Notes under the pieces: model-generated | Databases searched by the model: none | Told to the model about the DNA's origin: nothing | Seen by the model: the letters and a program-made list of their open reading frames with translations, nothing else | Shown: in pieces, positions 44,313 through 55,201 of the stretch | How the letters are laid out: each line of letters begins with the position of its first letter | How positions within the stretch are numbered: position 1 is the first letter of the stretch | Position numbers and translations under genes: made by a program | Source: Rhabdophis nuchalis | Taxonomy: Eukaryota; Chordata; Lepidosauria; Squamata; Natricidae | Assembly (NCBI GenBank): GCA_039707465.1 | Contig: CM077643.1 | Coordinates: 322,467,919 to 322,531,918, forward strand | DNA length: 64,000 bases | Direction of reading: 5' to 3'

Positions 44313-44447
44313 CAGGGGTCTCCAACCTTTGCAACTTTAAGTCTGAAGGACTTCAGCTCTCAGAATTCTCCAGCCAGCTTTGCTGGCTGGAGAATTCTGG
44401 GAGCTGAAGTCCTTCAGACTTAAAGTTGCAAAGGTTGGAGACCCCAG
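44313..44447. mobile_element. palindromic MITE (CAGGGGTCTCCAACC type), 135 bp
   Basis: A near-perfect palindrome: CAGGGGTCTCCAACCTTTGC, then ACTTTAAGTCTGAAGGAC and the mirror, centred on CCAGCTTTGCTGG. Imperfect flanking 8-bp duplication CTATGGAC / CTATAGAT (44305-44312, 44448-44455). Confidence 0.88.
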
Positions 44448-44455
44448 CTATAGAT

Positions 44456-45305
44456 TGTAGAAAATCTAAGATGTTTACATTTATATATTATTTTCTCGTC
44501 TGGTTGAAAATAACATTGTGTCCTCTTACATAACATTTTTTTTCCCTTTTCTCCTATAGATTATTACTAAGGATTTCTCTACATATGTGTCCATATCCAT
44601 CTGCCCAACCACATCCTAAGGGACCTGCAGAGAGAAATGGAGAGGAAAAACACTTTTGTAAACGTCTGTGCAAGTTGTTCCACATCTACTTTTCTTTGTC
44701 CACAACGAAACTAAAAACCTATTCATTTAAATTTTGCTGTAAGCATTCAAATCTTTGTTCGGTAAGTATGTCTCTTTCCCAACTGCTGACCACATGCCTG
44801 ATGGAGTGCAGAAGCTAAAGCATCAACCATCAGCATTTGGGGCTTATTTCCTCCCTTCGTTTAGGTTCCCTGCACATTTAAGTCCATGCGGTCAGCTCGG
44901 CAGTTTTGACAGGGATGTTTGTGGTAGACCTTCATAGCTTAGAGGTGACAACATGACTAAACATTACATTCGTTCACAAGGATTTTTAAGGAAACTGTGA
45001 AATAATCTTTTTTCATTATTTTATTTATTTTTTTCTTGGAAGATTTTTTTTTTTCTGGAGAAAGCTAAATTTATCTTGAGAAACCGCTTCCCCCTTTTTC
45101 CATTTTTTTTGTCAAGTGGTTAACCATGCAGGCCGTTGAAGGTTTTCAAATGACTGAATTGCTTGGGTAAGTAAACATGGCTGCCTTCAATAAATTAGAT
45201 TACATTAGACAGTTTTGGGAGTGAAAGCAGAGAATAAAGCTCTAAGGCTAAAGGGATACCTTCCCCCTCTCAGAACACCAGCAGCCAAGAGAACTGAAAC
45301 AGTTT
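44456..45305. other. unannotated AT-rich DNA
   Basis: No gene or named repeat is recognised. Confidence 0.4.
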
Positions 45306-45313
45306 AACTGGTG

Positions 45314-45775
<462 letters not shown>

Positions 45776-45783
45776 AACTGGTG

Positions 45784-46233
45784 CCTTTCAGATGTGTAAA
45801 AATTGCAACTTCCAGAATATGCTACATTTTCAAATAATTCTTAGGAATTCCTGGCCACCAATTGGAGAGGAAGATTCAAAGCATATCAGAAAGCAGCCTT
45901 CCTGCATTTGGGGCAGGAAAGTGGGAGCCAGCCGAAGATACCATATTAGGGGATGTGAAAACTCAACCCTAGAACGAGGGCCAAGGCATTGTTGACCATA
46001 CATTTCTATATTTTTTTCAATATCTGTTTCATAAGGAATATAGTAGAAGATCTTGGTTGATCCAAATCTCAACCATCTGAATCTTCTCACATCTTAATTT
46101 TGGTTTATAATACCTGATTTCACAAGTCCAATTTCAATGCAAGCAGCATTAATATCTGTTATTCTAAGTCGTTGAATCTTATTCCAGGCCATCCCAGCAA
46201 ATGAAATTGTACCACATATGCTTATAATATGGG
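45784..46233. other. unannotated DNA
   Basis: No gene or named repeat is recognised. Confidence 0.4.
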
Positions 46234-46241
46234 ATCAGTTG

Positions 46242-46406
46242 CAGAGGTGAGTTGCTAACCTTTTTACTACTGGTTCAGGTGTGCTCCTGCGCATGTGTGA
46301 CGCTTCAGCACATGCACAGAAGCGTCCGGGCAGGTGGGCGGAGCCTCCCGACACTGCTACTACCATTTCAGGCAATCTGGGCCAAACCAGCAGCAACCCA
46401 CCTCTA
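46242..46406. mobile_element. hAT-like MITE (CAGAGGTGGGTTGC family), 165 bp
   Basis: Left end CAGAGGTGAGTTGCTAAC, right end CCAGCAGCAACCCACCTCTA; exact 8-bp duplication ATCAGTTG (46234-46241 and 46407-46414). Confidence 0.93.
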
Positions 46407-46819
46407 ATCAGTTGTGACACCAATGAGATGAACTGCTGTTTTTTGTTGTTGTTGTTAACTAGAGCCCCCTAGTAATTCTAAAAAATCAGTGCATCCAAAA
46501 CTCATCAAAACAACTGTTTTAAGGACCCATGGGAACCTTCTACATATATGACTACATGCACAAGAAAACACTTCCTAGCGAAGCAGTTAGATGAAGCTGT
46601 CTATTCCAGTCCTTTGACCAGGCCTCACTCTTTTAAGGTGAGACAAATAATATTGCTCAGATTGAGTTGTTTCTTCAGTTTGACTTAATGCAGCTCTGTG
46701 AGGTTAAGTAATGTTACTTTGCAGATGTCTTTTAGGGATATATGAGAAAAATGCCTACATCCAAAGCTTCTCTCTTTTTTATTATATAATAACAACAATA
46801 ACAACAACAACAACGGGAC

Positions 46820-47110
46820 TTGCAAATTGAAGTTGAGCGACTGTGGAAAAAGTAATTGTGTGTTGTCCCGATTCTTATTGGAGCCCTTGGAGCAATACCT
46901 AAAGGGCTACCTCGCTATTTAGAAATTCTAAATTTACCTGACTTGAACATTCTGACTCTACAAAAAACCACCCTACTTGGAACAGCTTATATCCTCCGAC
47001 GTTACCTTAACAGTTCCTAGGTCCTTGGTAAGGACTCGAGCTGTTGAGCTACCAACCAGCCCCAAAGGCTGTGAATCTGACCAAAGATTAACCACAGAAT
47101 AATAATAATT
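46820..47110 (+). mobile_element. LINE 3' remnant, R4/Dong-like (tentative family)
   Basis: Frame 46820-47020 (67 codons including the stop) encodes 'LCVVPILIGALGAIPKGLPR', then 'LTLQKTTLLGTAYILRR', with one internal stop at 46853-46855. The 'VVPV.IGALG..PKGL' and 'LQKT.LLGTA.ILR' pattern is known from the C-terminus of R4/Dong-type LINE polyproteins found in squamates. It is followed by a short 3' UTR with 'CCTTGGTAAGGACTCGA' and an AATAAT tail (47097-47105). An AAC repeat (46785-46815) borders it on the left. Confidence 0.6.
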
Positions 47111-48080
47111 TTATTACTATTATCTCTCCTTTCCATTACTAGGCCCATGCTCCCCTAGAAGCTGTCATTCTGCGAAACCAGTCAAATAGTAGAAATCCAC
47201 TTTTTTCAAAGCAGTTTTATTCCAGATGCCATAGAGAGTCTAATATGGGTTACGTAAGGCAGGAAGTGTACATTAAACTAGGTAAGATATATATTTCTAC
47301 AGTCTAATAAACTAACTGAATTTAACTTCTTCAGAATTGAAGATCTAAGACAGAATAATTTGTGGATAATGATAACAACAGCACCATTCAGTGCCAATAG
47401 CAGATAAAATAAGCTACACAGCTACACAGAAAAAGCTTAGACACAAACAAAGAAAAATCAGGCAATGCAAGCAGAAATCTAAAATGCAAAAAAATGATTT
47501 GTAGGCCCAAGCAACAGATTTCTTTCCTTTTCAGGGTAGCACATGGCTTTGGACTAATGATACCTCAAATCTTTCCAGAACTAGAGCAGGGAGAGCAGAT
47601 GAGGGGAAGGTTGAAAAAGAACAGGAGCTGTTCTGTATAAAGATATTGAATGTTGTCCAAACAACTTTGTATAATTTACTGAATTAAATTCTTATGGCTT
47701 TTCTATTTTGCTTGCTAGTGGCTTCGTTCCATTTTTAGACCAGTCATTTCTTGTTGTGTATTAGGCATAATGCTTCCTCCATGTTTTTTGCATTTTAGAA
47801 AATGGACGTTTTCTTTTTTTAGAATCTGGTTCAGATTTTTCAGACAAACATATTTTCTTTCAAAAAGTAGTTTTTAACTTTTCAACATTCATAACCAAGT
47901 AAACATAATACAGAAAAGTTCTATTCAGACATTCAACTTCTGTGTTTTATTATCTCACAAGGAGGGAAGTACGAAAGCAATGCACATGTACAACATACTC
48001 ACAAATGCACACCAATGCTATATTAATTACCCTCTATGCAAGAGGAAAGGAACTAGAGTACTTGTTCTCACCTTCCTATT
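47111..48080. other. unannotated AT-rich DNA
   Basis: No gene or named repeat is recognised. Confidence 0.4.
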
Positions 48081-48088
48081 GTGTATGT

Positions 48089-48315
48089 CAGTGGTAGTCA
48101 ACCTGGTCCCTACCGCCCACTAGTAGGCATTCCAGCTTTCATGGTGGGCGGTAGGGGTTTTGTCCGATACTGAAGCACTTTCCTTTTTTTTAATTTAATT
48201 GACTTTCCTACTTTATAAATCATCATTACTGTGGAACCGGTGGATGGTTAGAAAAGTTTATTACTAACAGAGATACAAAAATGAGTGACAGGTATAAAAA
48301 GATTGACTACCCCTG
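48089..48315. mobile_element. hAT-like element (CAGTGGTAGTCAACC family), 227 bp
   Basis: Left end CAGTGGTAGTCAACCTGG, right end AGATTGACTACCCCTG; exact 8-bp duplication GTGTATGT (48081-48088 and 48316-48323). A second internal inverted pair (CCTACCGCCCAC / GTGGGCGGTAGG) lies near the left end. Single copy in this window. Confidence 0.93.
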
Positions 48316-48402
48316 GTGTATGTTGAAGAAACTCAGACCTAGAAAAACTGAATGGCAGTAGAGATTCATATTTATATTTTGACCATTTAATGAATGGATT
48401 AA

Positions 48403-50363
48403 AGGGCTTCCTGTTCCGGCTTCTGGCGGCCGCCGTTTTGTTCTTTTTTCTGCCCCAAACGGGGCGGGGTACCCCTTTTTTTGGGGTCCCTCCGTAGGAC
48501 TGGCTTGCCTGGACTGGTTCAGCCTGGCGGCAGCTGGGGAACAATCCTTCTCTTCGGTCTAGGTGGAAGGAGACATGCTGCGGGGGGCTTGGTTCCCTTC
48601 GCCAACGGAGGACGGTAACGAACAATGAATTTGGAGAGAACGGAGCGCTCGGGTCGGATGGCTTTGCCGGGGCTTGAGCTGCGAGGTGGAGAGTAAGTGA
48701 CTTTAGCTTTATTGCTGGCGGCTTTGGATGAGAGAGACGTGGAGGGGGGTGTTTGTTTGCTAAAACCCCCCTCGGATTTACAGCAGCGGCACGCAGAAAT
48801 GGCTCCTGGAATGCAGGGAGCGGATATTTCGCATCCGGACTGTTGCGCAACAAGTGAAAGTCTTCCGCGGCTTGTTTTCATACAATGTATCTAAGTCCGG
48901 CTTGACTGAAACAATTTCTCTGCTGTTTTCTCCGGCTGGCTGTCAGAGTGGGTGGTGGAAGATGGCTGCCCTTTGTTCCTGAACACTTATTTCTTTATGG
49001 AAAATTTCCAACATATCTTTGTGATTTGGACTGCCTCGCTCTACTAATGGAGAAATTTTTTGGATTAATTGATTCCCTCCCTGGAATGCCTTCTTTGTCT
49101 TAATAATTGACTGTGAAAATTGCTTCTCTTCTGGGCTCTATAACTTTTTACAATTTTGATTGGAACTTTCTTCTTCTGACTTGCTCCAGCAGCCGCACCC
49201 AAAAAACGCCATTTTAGTGGCACTGATTTAAACAGCTCACCATGGCTTCAAAAAAACAACCAGGAAATCCAGGATTGGAAGAGAGAATGACAGCTATGGA
49301 AACAGTGTTAAACTCCTTGGTGCTGGAAATCAGAGAATTTAGAAAAGATCATACTAGCACTAAGCTTGAACTCTTGGAGACACAGAAAAAATTGATGGAG
49401 AACACACAGAAGACTGAGGAGTTGGAAGTGGGGCTGGCTGGGGCAAAGGGAGAACTTAAAAATGTTAATACTGAAATTGGAGATTTGTCTGGTCATATGT
49501 CTAGGATGGATTTTGATAGGATGTCATATTTCTTAAGATTTCAGAATATTTCTGAGGAATCTGGTGAATGCCTTCCTGATCTCATGAGTACAATTTTATC
49601 AGACTATTTATGTAAACCCAAAGAGGAGATCAGGGGGGACATTGACCTAGTTTACAGAATAAATTCAGCATATGCCAGGATGAATGAAGTACCCAGAGAG
49701 ATACATATTAAATTTGTTAGAAGGTCGACAAGGGAGGGAATCTTGAAGGCGCAGAGGGAGGGTCCGTTAATTTACCAACAAAAGGAAGTCGCCATCTTGA
49801 AGCAGATCCCCAAAAAAATTAGAGAGATGAGACGGAAATATTCCTTCTTATCTAAAAAATTGTTCAACCACGGGATTTGGTTTAAGTGGGCGATGCCAGA
49901 AGGGATGTTGGTGTTCTGGGATGGAGGAAGAGTAAGGATTAAAACAGTTGCTGAGACGGATGCCTTTCTTAAAAAACATTCCTCTATCCTGGGGGAAGAT
50001 TCAGGGGGGACGGAGGGGGCCACGGCCCCACCCGCTGAGGGCCAGGAAGGAGAACAAGAAGACACAATTGCCAAGAGACTTAGATCTAAAAAATGACTTT
50101 TATTTTTATTTTTATTAATACAGTATAATTTTTGTCTGGATGTTTGTACACGACTGCCAGCATAGAATTCAGAATTTATATGTATACATTTATTTTCACC
50201 TTGTTGTATTATTGAAAAATGCATTACCAATGTCTTGTTAAGAAGCCTGGGAGGGCCAACGTTCCCGACGTGAAAGTTCTCAAAATATCTTTTTAATTCA
50301 CCTTACCCTACCCTTTTTTGTTAAAAAATTTGTAAAACTCAATAAAACTTTTTCTATATAAAA
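48403..50363 (+). mobile_element. ORF1-only L1-derived retrotransposon (HAL1-like), copy 2
   Basis: A complete insertion with a 14-bp target duplication AATGAATGGATTAA (48389-48402 and 50364-50377) and an ATATAAAA tail. GC-rich 5' UTR (48403-49241, starting AGGGCTTCCTGTTCCGG), an intact ORF1 (49242-50096) and a 3' UTR of about 265 bp with CAATAAAACTTTTTC. No ORF2 sequence. Same architecture and nearly the same length (1.96 kb) as copy 1 (2.00 kb), with visible divergence in the UTRs and ORF. Confidence 0.87.
49242..50096 (+). CDS. L1-type ORF1 protein of HAL1-like copy 2, intact
   Basis: 284 residues, no defects. The start ATG at 49242 lies in a good initiation context (CACCATGG). Coiled coil at about 10-92 (leucine-rich, many K/E/Q). 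RRM-like domain at about 93-185, with 'YFLRFQNIS' as a first strand and 'RMNEVPREIHIKFVRR' around 146-161. C-terminal domain at about 186-247 ('KKIREMRRKYSFLSKK', 'VFWDGGRVRIKTV'). Acidic/proline linker 250-275 and basic tail KRLRSKK. This matches the trimeric RNA-binding ORF1p of vertebrate L1. The protein would coat the element's RNA but cannot reverse-transcribe it. Confidence 0.9.
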   Translation: MASKKQPGNPGLEERMTAMETVLNSLVLEIREFRKDHTSTKLELLETQKKLMENTQKTEELEVGLAGAKGELKNVNTEIGDLSGHMSRMDFDRMSYFLRFQNISEESGECLPDLMSTILSDYLCKPKEEIRGDIDLVYRINSAYARMNEVPREIHIKFVRRSTREGILKAQREGPLIYQQKEVAILKQIPKKIREMRRKYSFLSKKLFNHGIWFKWAMPEGMLVFWDGGRVRIKTVAETDAFLKKHSSILGEDSGGTEGATAPPAEGQEGEQEDTIAKRLRSKK

Positions 50364-50377
50364 AATGAATGGATTAA

Positions 50378-50822
50378 TATCTATTTTATTTTCGATAGCT
50401 ACAGAGTCTCTTTAGTTTATGGCAATGTATGATGATTGAAATTAATTATTCTTTTCTGTCAATCAGCTCATGTCCCAAACCCTTACTGATCTTAGGGTAT
50501 CATCAGGAAAGTCTTTAGGATCTGGCTGGTTTTATCAGAAAGATTCAATCACTATCACAGTGCTAGAATGTTGCGTGGCAATCTCTGCTGTATGGAGTAT
50601 GTGTGTGGTGTTGCAACAGACATAGAAAAGGATGTGTTTTGTATCATGATGAAGCAACATTGCTTAGATCATTCTGACTTGTCCATGACCTCCTTCCCTC
50701 CACATAGTGGGAGCAATATATATTGATTTAGCATTACAAAATCCATTTATTTATATGTCTGTATTTACCACTCTATAATTCATCCAGATGATAATACAAA
50801 ATAATCATTACCTTTTCTGATT
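50378..50822. other. unannotated DNA
   Basis: No gene or named repeat is recognised. Confidence 0.4.
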
Positions 50823-50830
50823 ATCTAGAA

Positions 50831-50975
50831 CAGGGGTCTCCAACCTTTGCAACTTTAAGTCTGAAGGACTTCAGCTCCCAGACTTCTCCAGCCAGCAAAG
50901 CAAAGCAAAGCTGGCTGGAGAATTCTGGGAGCTGAAGTCCTTCAGACTTAAAGTTGCAAAGGTTGGAGATCCCTG
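50831..50975. mobile_element. palindromic MITE (CAGGGGTCTCCAACC type), 145 bp
   Basis: Near-perfect palindrome; exact 8-bp duplication ATCTAGAA (50823-50830 and 50976-50983). The centre (CCAGCAAAGCAAAGCAAAGC) has a small expansion relative to 44313-44447. Confidence 0.93.
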
Positions 50976-51031
50976 ATCTAGAAGACTCCCCTATCCTATT
51001 TCATATAAGTATATGTAGGACATGGTATAAA

Positions 51032-51067
<36 letters not shown>

Positions 51068-51075
51068 ACACACAT
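51032..51075. repeat. (CA)n microsatellite
   Basis: Alternating CA with one interrupting T. Confidence 0.95.
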
Positions 51076-51145
51076 ACTGATGGATGAATGCACATATGTA
51101 TATTTCTTTAGCCTTTCATAGAATTGTTTTTTTTAAATAAAGGCT

Positions 51146-52185
51146 ATTTTCTTCCCTTCTTAATTTATATATATATTCCTCATAGTTGTAAAATATTCCC
51201 TCATATATATATGAGGGATGACGTTGAGTCTCCTCCCCTTAAAGGGACCTCTTCACAGGAGCTGTGATAATTAGTCTACATTTAAGAGTCCTGTAAATTG
51301 GCTGATATAGCAGGGATACCAGATAGCTCAAGGCATAGAGAGCTTGCCTCAAATGCTGGAAAGCCCTGGTTCAAATCCCAGTAGAAGGAGTATGGCCAGC
51401 TGAAGAAGGCTAATAAGCCTGAAATGGATCCATCCTGGTCTCTTTATTTTCAGCCCTTAAAAATCTAACACACATCTAAAAAATGTCACACAGCAGTAAT
51501 CTAATTTGGTTCTCTGTCTGGATGACTCTGGGTTGAGTCAAAGGGCAGAGAGGGTCTCCTCCCCTTAAAGGGACCTCTTCACAGGAGCTGTGATAATTAG
51601 TCTACATTTAAGAGTCCTGTAAATTGGCTGATATAGCAGGGATACCAGATAGCTCAATGCTGGAAAGCCCTGGTTCAAATCCCAGTAGAAGGAGTATGGC
51701 CAGCTGAAGAAGGCTAATAAGCCTGAAATGGATCCATCCTGGTCTCTTTATTTTCAGCCCTTAAAAATCTAACATATATATGTATGTATGTATGTATGTA
51801 TATATAAATTAGGAAGGGAAGAAAATATATATATATATATACTTGTGTCACAACACCCTGTTAAGCCCCAATTAAGGAAGGAAGCATACTGCTTTACTTT
51901 TCTGCCTTTCGGCTCATCACCAGAGACCATCTAGATACAAAGCTATGAGTTTCATTGTGTACTTTTTTTATATGTGTGTTAGGTTTTTGAGCTGATCAAT
52001 AAATAAATCAGGGAGACTAGGATAGATCTATTTTGAGCTATTTAGCTCTCATCAGCTAGCCATACCATTACTGGGATTTGAACCAGGGAAGTATTACATG
52101 TGAGGCAGTTGCAATTGCCACTAGACTAGTAACTAGACTAGTCTATCCTAGTCTCCCTGATTTATTTATTGATCAGCTCAAAAAT

Positions 52186-52190
<5 letters not shown>
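51146..52190. repeat. tRNA-box repeat block with a direct duplication and flanking inverted arms
   Basis: A unit starting GAGTCTCCTCCCCTTAAAGG and including CCCTGGTTCAAATCCCAGT and GGCCAGCTGAAGAAGGC occurs at about 51225-51475 and again at about 51549-51770, in direct orientation. The block is bracketed by inverted AT-rich arms (TTTTCTTCCCTTCTTAATTT near 51150, its complement near 51810-51830). A related unit of opposite orientation follows at 51841-52185 (GGGATTTGAACCAGGGAAG). It includes the palindrome TCCCTCATATATATATGAGG at about 51200. Confidence 0.65.
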
Positions 52191-52224
<34 letters not shown>

Positions 52225-52227
<3 letters not shown>

Positions 52228-52292
52228 ATCCATCTATAAGTAAGTAAGTAAGTAAGTATATATACTTACTTACTTACTTACTTACTTATATA

Positions 52293-52346
<54 letters not shown>

Positions 52347-52358
52347 TAGATGGATTGT
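52225..52358. repeat. 134-bp palindrome of TAAG/CTTA tetramers
   Basis: It begins ACAATCCATCTATAAG and ends CTTATAGATGGATTGT, an exact inverse. Between these lie TAAG units, then TATATA, CTTA units, TATATA and more CTTA units. It is preceded by (AC)n at about 52190-52222. Confidence 0.95.
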
Positions 52359-53217
52359 GCTGGAAAGCTATGATCTTCCAAGCATTTGAATGAATGAACT
52401 TGGTGGAGGATGGAGATGAAATGGAATGGACTTTATTGGTGCAGAGAAACCTGAAGGTAGAAAATGTAGGGATGAGAGGAATTCTAGATACTTATAGAAA
52501 GATTTCACACCAAGACTGCTTTCTAAGATGGGAAAAGTATTGCAAATGCATGAAGACTAAAATATACTTCAAATGTGTTGGGTTTCTAAGAAAAAGTTGG
52601 ATTTTTATGGCCAAAAAGAAACACATAGAGAAACCAGAATATTTCCTAGAATATTGACATTACCTCCTTCAGGCTAGGTGAATCTTTCTGATTGGGGCGC
52701 ATCTGAAATTTTGCGAACATACATTGATCACTCAGAAAAATGGTCACTATTTTTACTTGTCAGAAAACAGATAGTAAAATTAAAAGGTGACCTTATTTTC
52801 CTGAATGCTTTCCAACTTTAGAGAGAAAGAGCAAAATATAAATGAAACTATAACTGCTGTCAAGATCAGAAACCACTTATTTATATCTTTTTTTCCTACT
52901 CTTTCTTTTCCTTTTTCCTTTTTCTTTTTTCCCCCACTGTGTACTATTTTCTTTATTATCTTATGATTTTTACTTTGTTAAAAATTTATTCCCATAAACA
53001 TTATTTTAAAAGAAAAGAACTCACACACAGAAAAATGCTTTCCAGTGAAATATTTGTGAGGCCTAAAGTCATTTCAAAAAATAAGTACAATACCCAAGTT
53101 TGGTGCTGGCTATTCAGCTTGGTAGCTTTCTTTTTATTAGCATTCTTTAATTTACTTAAATACAACTAGAACTAGACATTGCAGGCAACTGCAATGAGAG
53201 AACCCCTTTCATTGGTA
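52359..53217. other. unannotated AT-rich DNA
   Basis: No supported gene. An 87-codon open frame at 52394-52657 has 'FLRWEKYCKCM' but no recognised domain. Confidence 0.4.
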
Positions 53218-53225
53218 TCATAGGA

Positions 53226-53397
53226 CAGAGGTTCCCAACCTTTTCAGCTTAGTGATGGCGGGAGGGGGCAGAGGAAATGGTTCTGTGTAAGTGGCAGGTG
53301 CATATATGTGCATGCACACTCCAATTGCACAACTGGAGCTGTTTTGAATGAGCCATGGCCAAATAGTGGGTTGTAGCCTGGGGGTTGGGGACCTCTG
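53226..53397. mobile_element. hAT-like MITE (CAGAGGTTCCCAACC family), 172 bp
   Basis: Left end CAGAGGTTCCCAACCTTTT, right end GGGGTTGGGGACCTCTG; imperfect 8-bp duplication TCATAGGA / TCACAGAA. Confidence 0.85.
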
Positions 53398-53728
53398 TCA
53401 CAGAATGCAGGCTGGTTGCGTGGAGAGATGTACCAGTTTTAACACTGCCAGCACAAGGTTACTATCTGCTCTTCATGATTTTCTCTCAGTGCTCTAATTA
53501 ATTATTATATGGAACGGCTGCAACATTTGGTGAATTTTCTTCTCTTTTCCTTTCCTTTCCTTCAATGCCACTCTAAATAATATAAATGTTTCCTTGTTTG
53601 ATTACATAGCAGAAAACCATACAGCCTCCTTTTCTCAGGACATCTACTTTCCAGACAACATTTTGGCAAGCTGCTTCCTGTATCTCATTGTTCAGCGTAG
53701 CTGTTGCAACTCAAGGATACCTATAGAT

Positions 53729-54259
53729 CAGTGGTGGGTTTCAAAAATTTTTAGAACTTCTTCTGTAGGTGTGGCCTGCTTTGTGGGAGTGGCTTGCTGG
53801 TCATGTGACCAGGTGGGAGTGGCTTGCCGGCTATGTGACTGGGTGGGAGCAGCTTGCCAGCCATGTGACTGAGTTGGAGTGGCTTGGCAGTCATGTGACT
53901 GGGTGGGTGTGACCAACTTGTAAAATATGGTGAAACTCACTTAACAACACTCTTGCTTAGTAACCAAAATGTTGGTTCAGAAACTCTGGCATTTGAAGCA
54001 CGCAAGTCTTAAAGCTGTCAAGTTACAAGACCCTTGCACCCCCAACCCTTTAGGAAGAAAAAACCCCAGGGATGTTCAAACTAGACAGCTTTAAGACTTG
54101 TGGACTTCAACTCCCAGAATTCCCCCTCTCGCTCTTCTTCTTGATGATGTGCGGATGGGCGGGTGGGGGGAAGGGAGCTGGAACCGGTTCTAAACGGCAC
54201 TGTAGATTTGTGGAACCTCTTCTATAGAAGAGGTTAGAACTGGCAGGAACCCACCCCTA
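53729..54259. mobile_element. hAT-like element (CAGTGGTGGGTTTC family), 531 bp
   Basis: Left end CAGTGGTGGGTTTCAAAA, right end AGGAACCCACCCCTA; imperfect 8-bp duplication CTATAGAT / ATGTAGAT. Collinear with 21378-21862 but with more minisatellite units (about five 'GGGAGTGGCTTGC.GGC.ATGTGAC' units at 53770-53910). Confidence 0.88.
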
Positions 54260-54267
54260 ATGTAGAT

Positions 54268-55050
54268 GCTTCACTCTGGAAGGGATGTTTTCCTTCTTAT
54301 GCCATTTCCAGATGCTATCCATGGACAATGCAGGGCAAGTTAATTAACATAGAAGAGGATACTAAGAATGACATGTTCCATGTAGTCCTACTGATTCCTG
54401 GCAATCACCTCCTCCTATTTGTTCTTGGATGTGTTCCTTTGTACTTGAATCCTCTTTTGGCAATTGGGGAAACTAAAATTCACCATTCTGCTAGTCTGGA
54501 ATGGAAGGGGAACATGACACAGCAGCTGGCGACACAACCACAGATGAAGACATCTGATGCTTCTCGATGGCTATCCAATTTCTGATACACTTTAATATAT
54601 GACATATAATGCTTTATTCCTCTCTTAAAATAGTTTCCTTAGTTATAAGGGGATATTTTAACGAATGGCTATATAGCCTTAACTGGCAGGGGTGGCAGTA
54701 AGATTACTGAGCTTTCTTCTGCACTCCTTAAAAGCTGATCCTCAAAGATTTCCCAAGTTTAAGAGGAACTGATGGTGGATCCAAAATAATATAACCCATG
54801 TCTTTTGCCAGAGCCTGGAATTCTAGAATTCTGGAATTCCATTCCAGGCACTGCACTGGAGCTTGTTTTCAGGCTGATGCAATACCTTATTTTAATACTA
54901 TAGCCTGAATCCATTCCATAACATATAACTTAATATTAGAAGCCCTCGTCTGCATCTCTAACAATATCTTCAGAGATTTTTGTTTTCCTTCAGGGTATAG
55001 CCCTGCACTCTTGATACAATTGGTTTGAACTCTCCTGTTGGCCCGGATAC
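54268..55050. other. unannotated DNA
   Basis: No gene or named repeat is recognised. 54828-54847 holds a short local repeat of GGAATTC. Confidence 0.4.
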
Positions 55051-55058
55051 GCTTAAGA

Positions 55059-55193
55059 CAGGGGTCTGCAAAGTCGGCTCTTTTAAGACTGGTGGACTTC
55101 AACTCCCAGAATTCCCCAGCCAGCCTAGCTGGCTGGGGAATTCTGGGAGTTGAAGTCCACCAGTCTTAAAAGAGCCGACTTTGCAAACCCCTG
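55059..55193. mobile_element. palindromic MITE (CAGGGGTCTGCAAAG type), 135 bp
   Basis: Almost perfect palindrome centred on CCAGCCTAGCTGGCTGG; flanking 8-bp duplication GCTTAAGA / CCTTAAGA (55051-55058, 55194-55201), one mismatch. Both strands read nearly identically. Confidence 0.93.
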
Positions 55194-55201
55194 CCTTAAG
55201 A

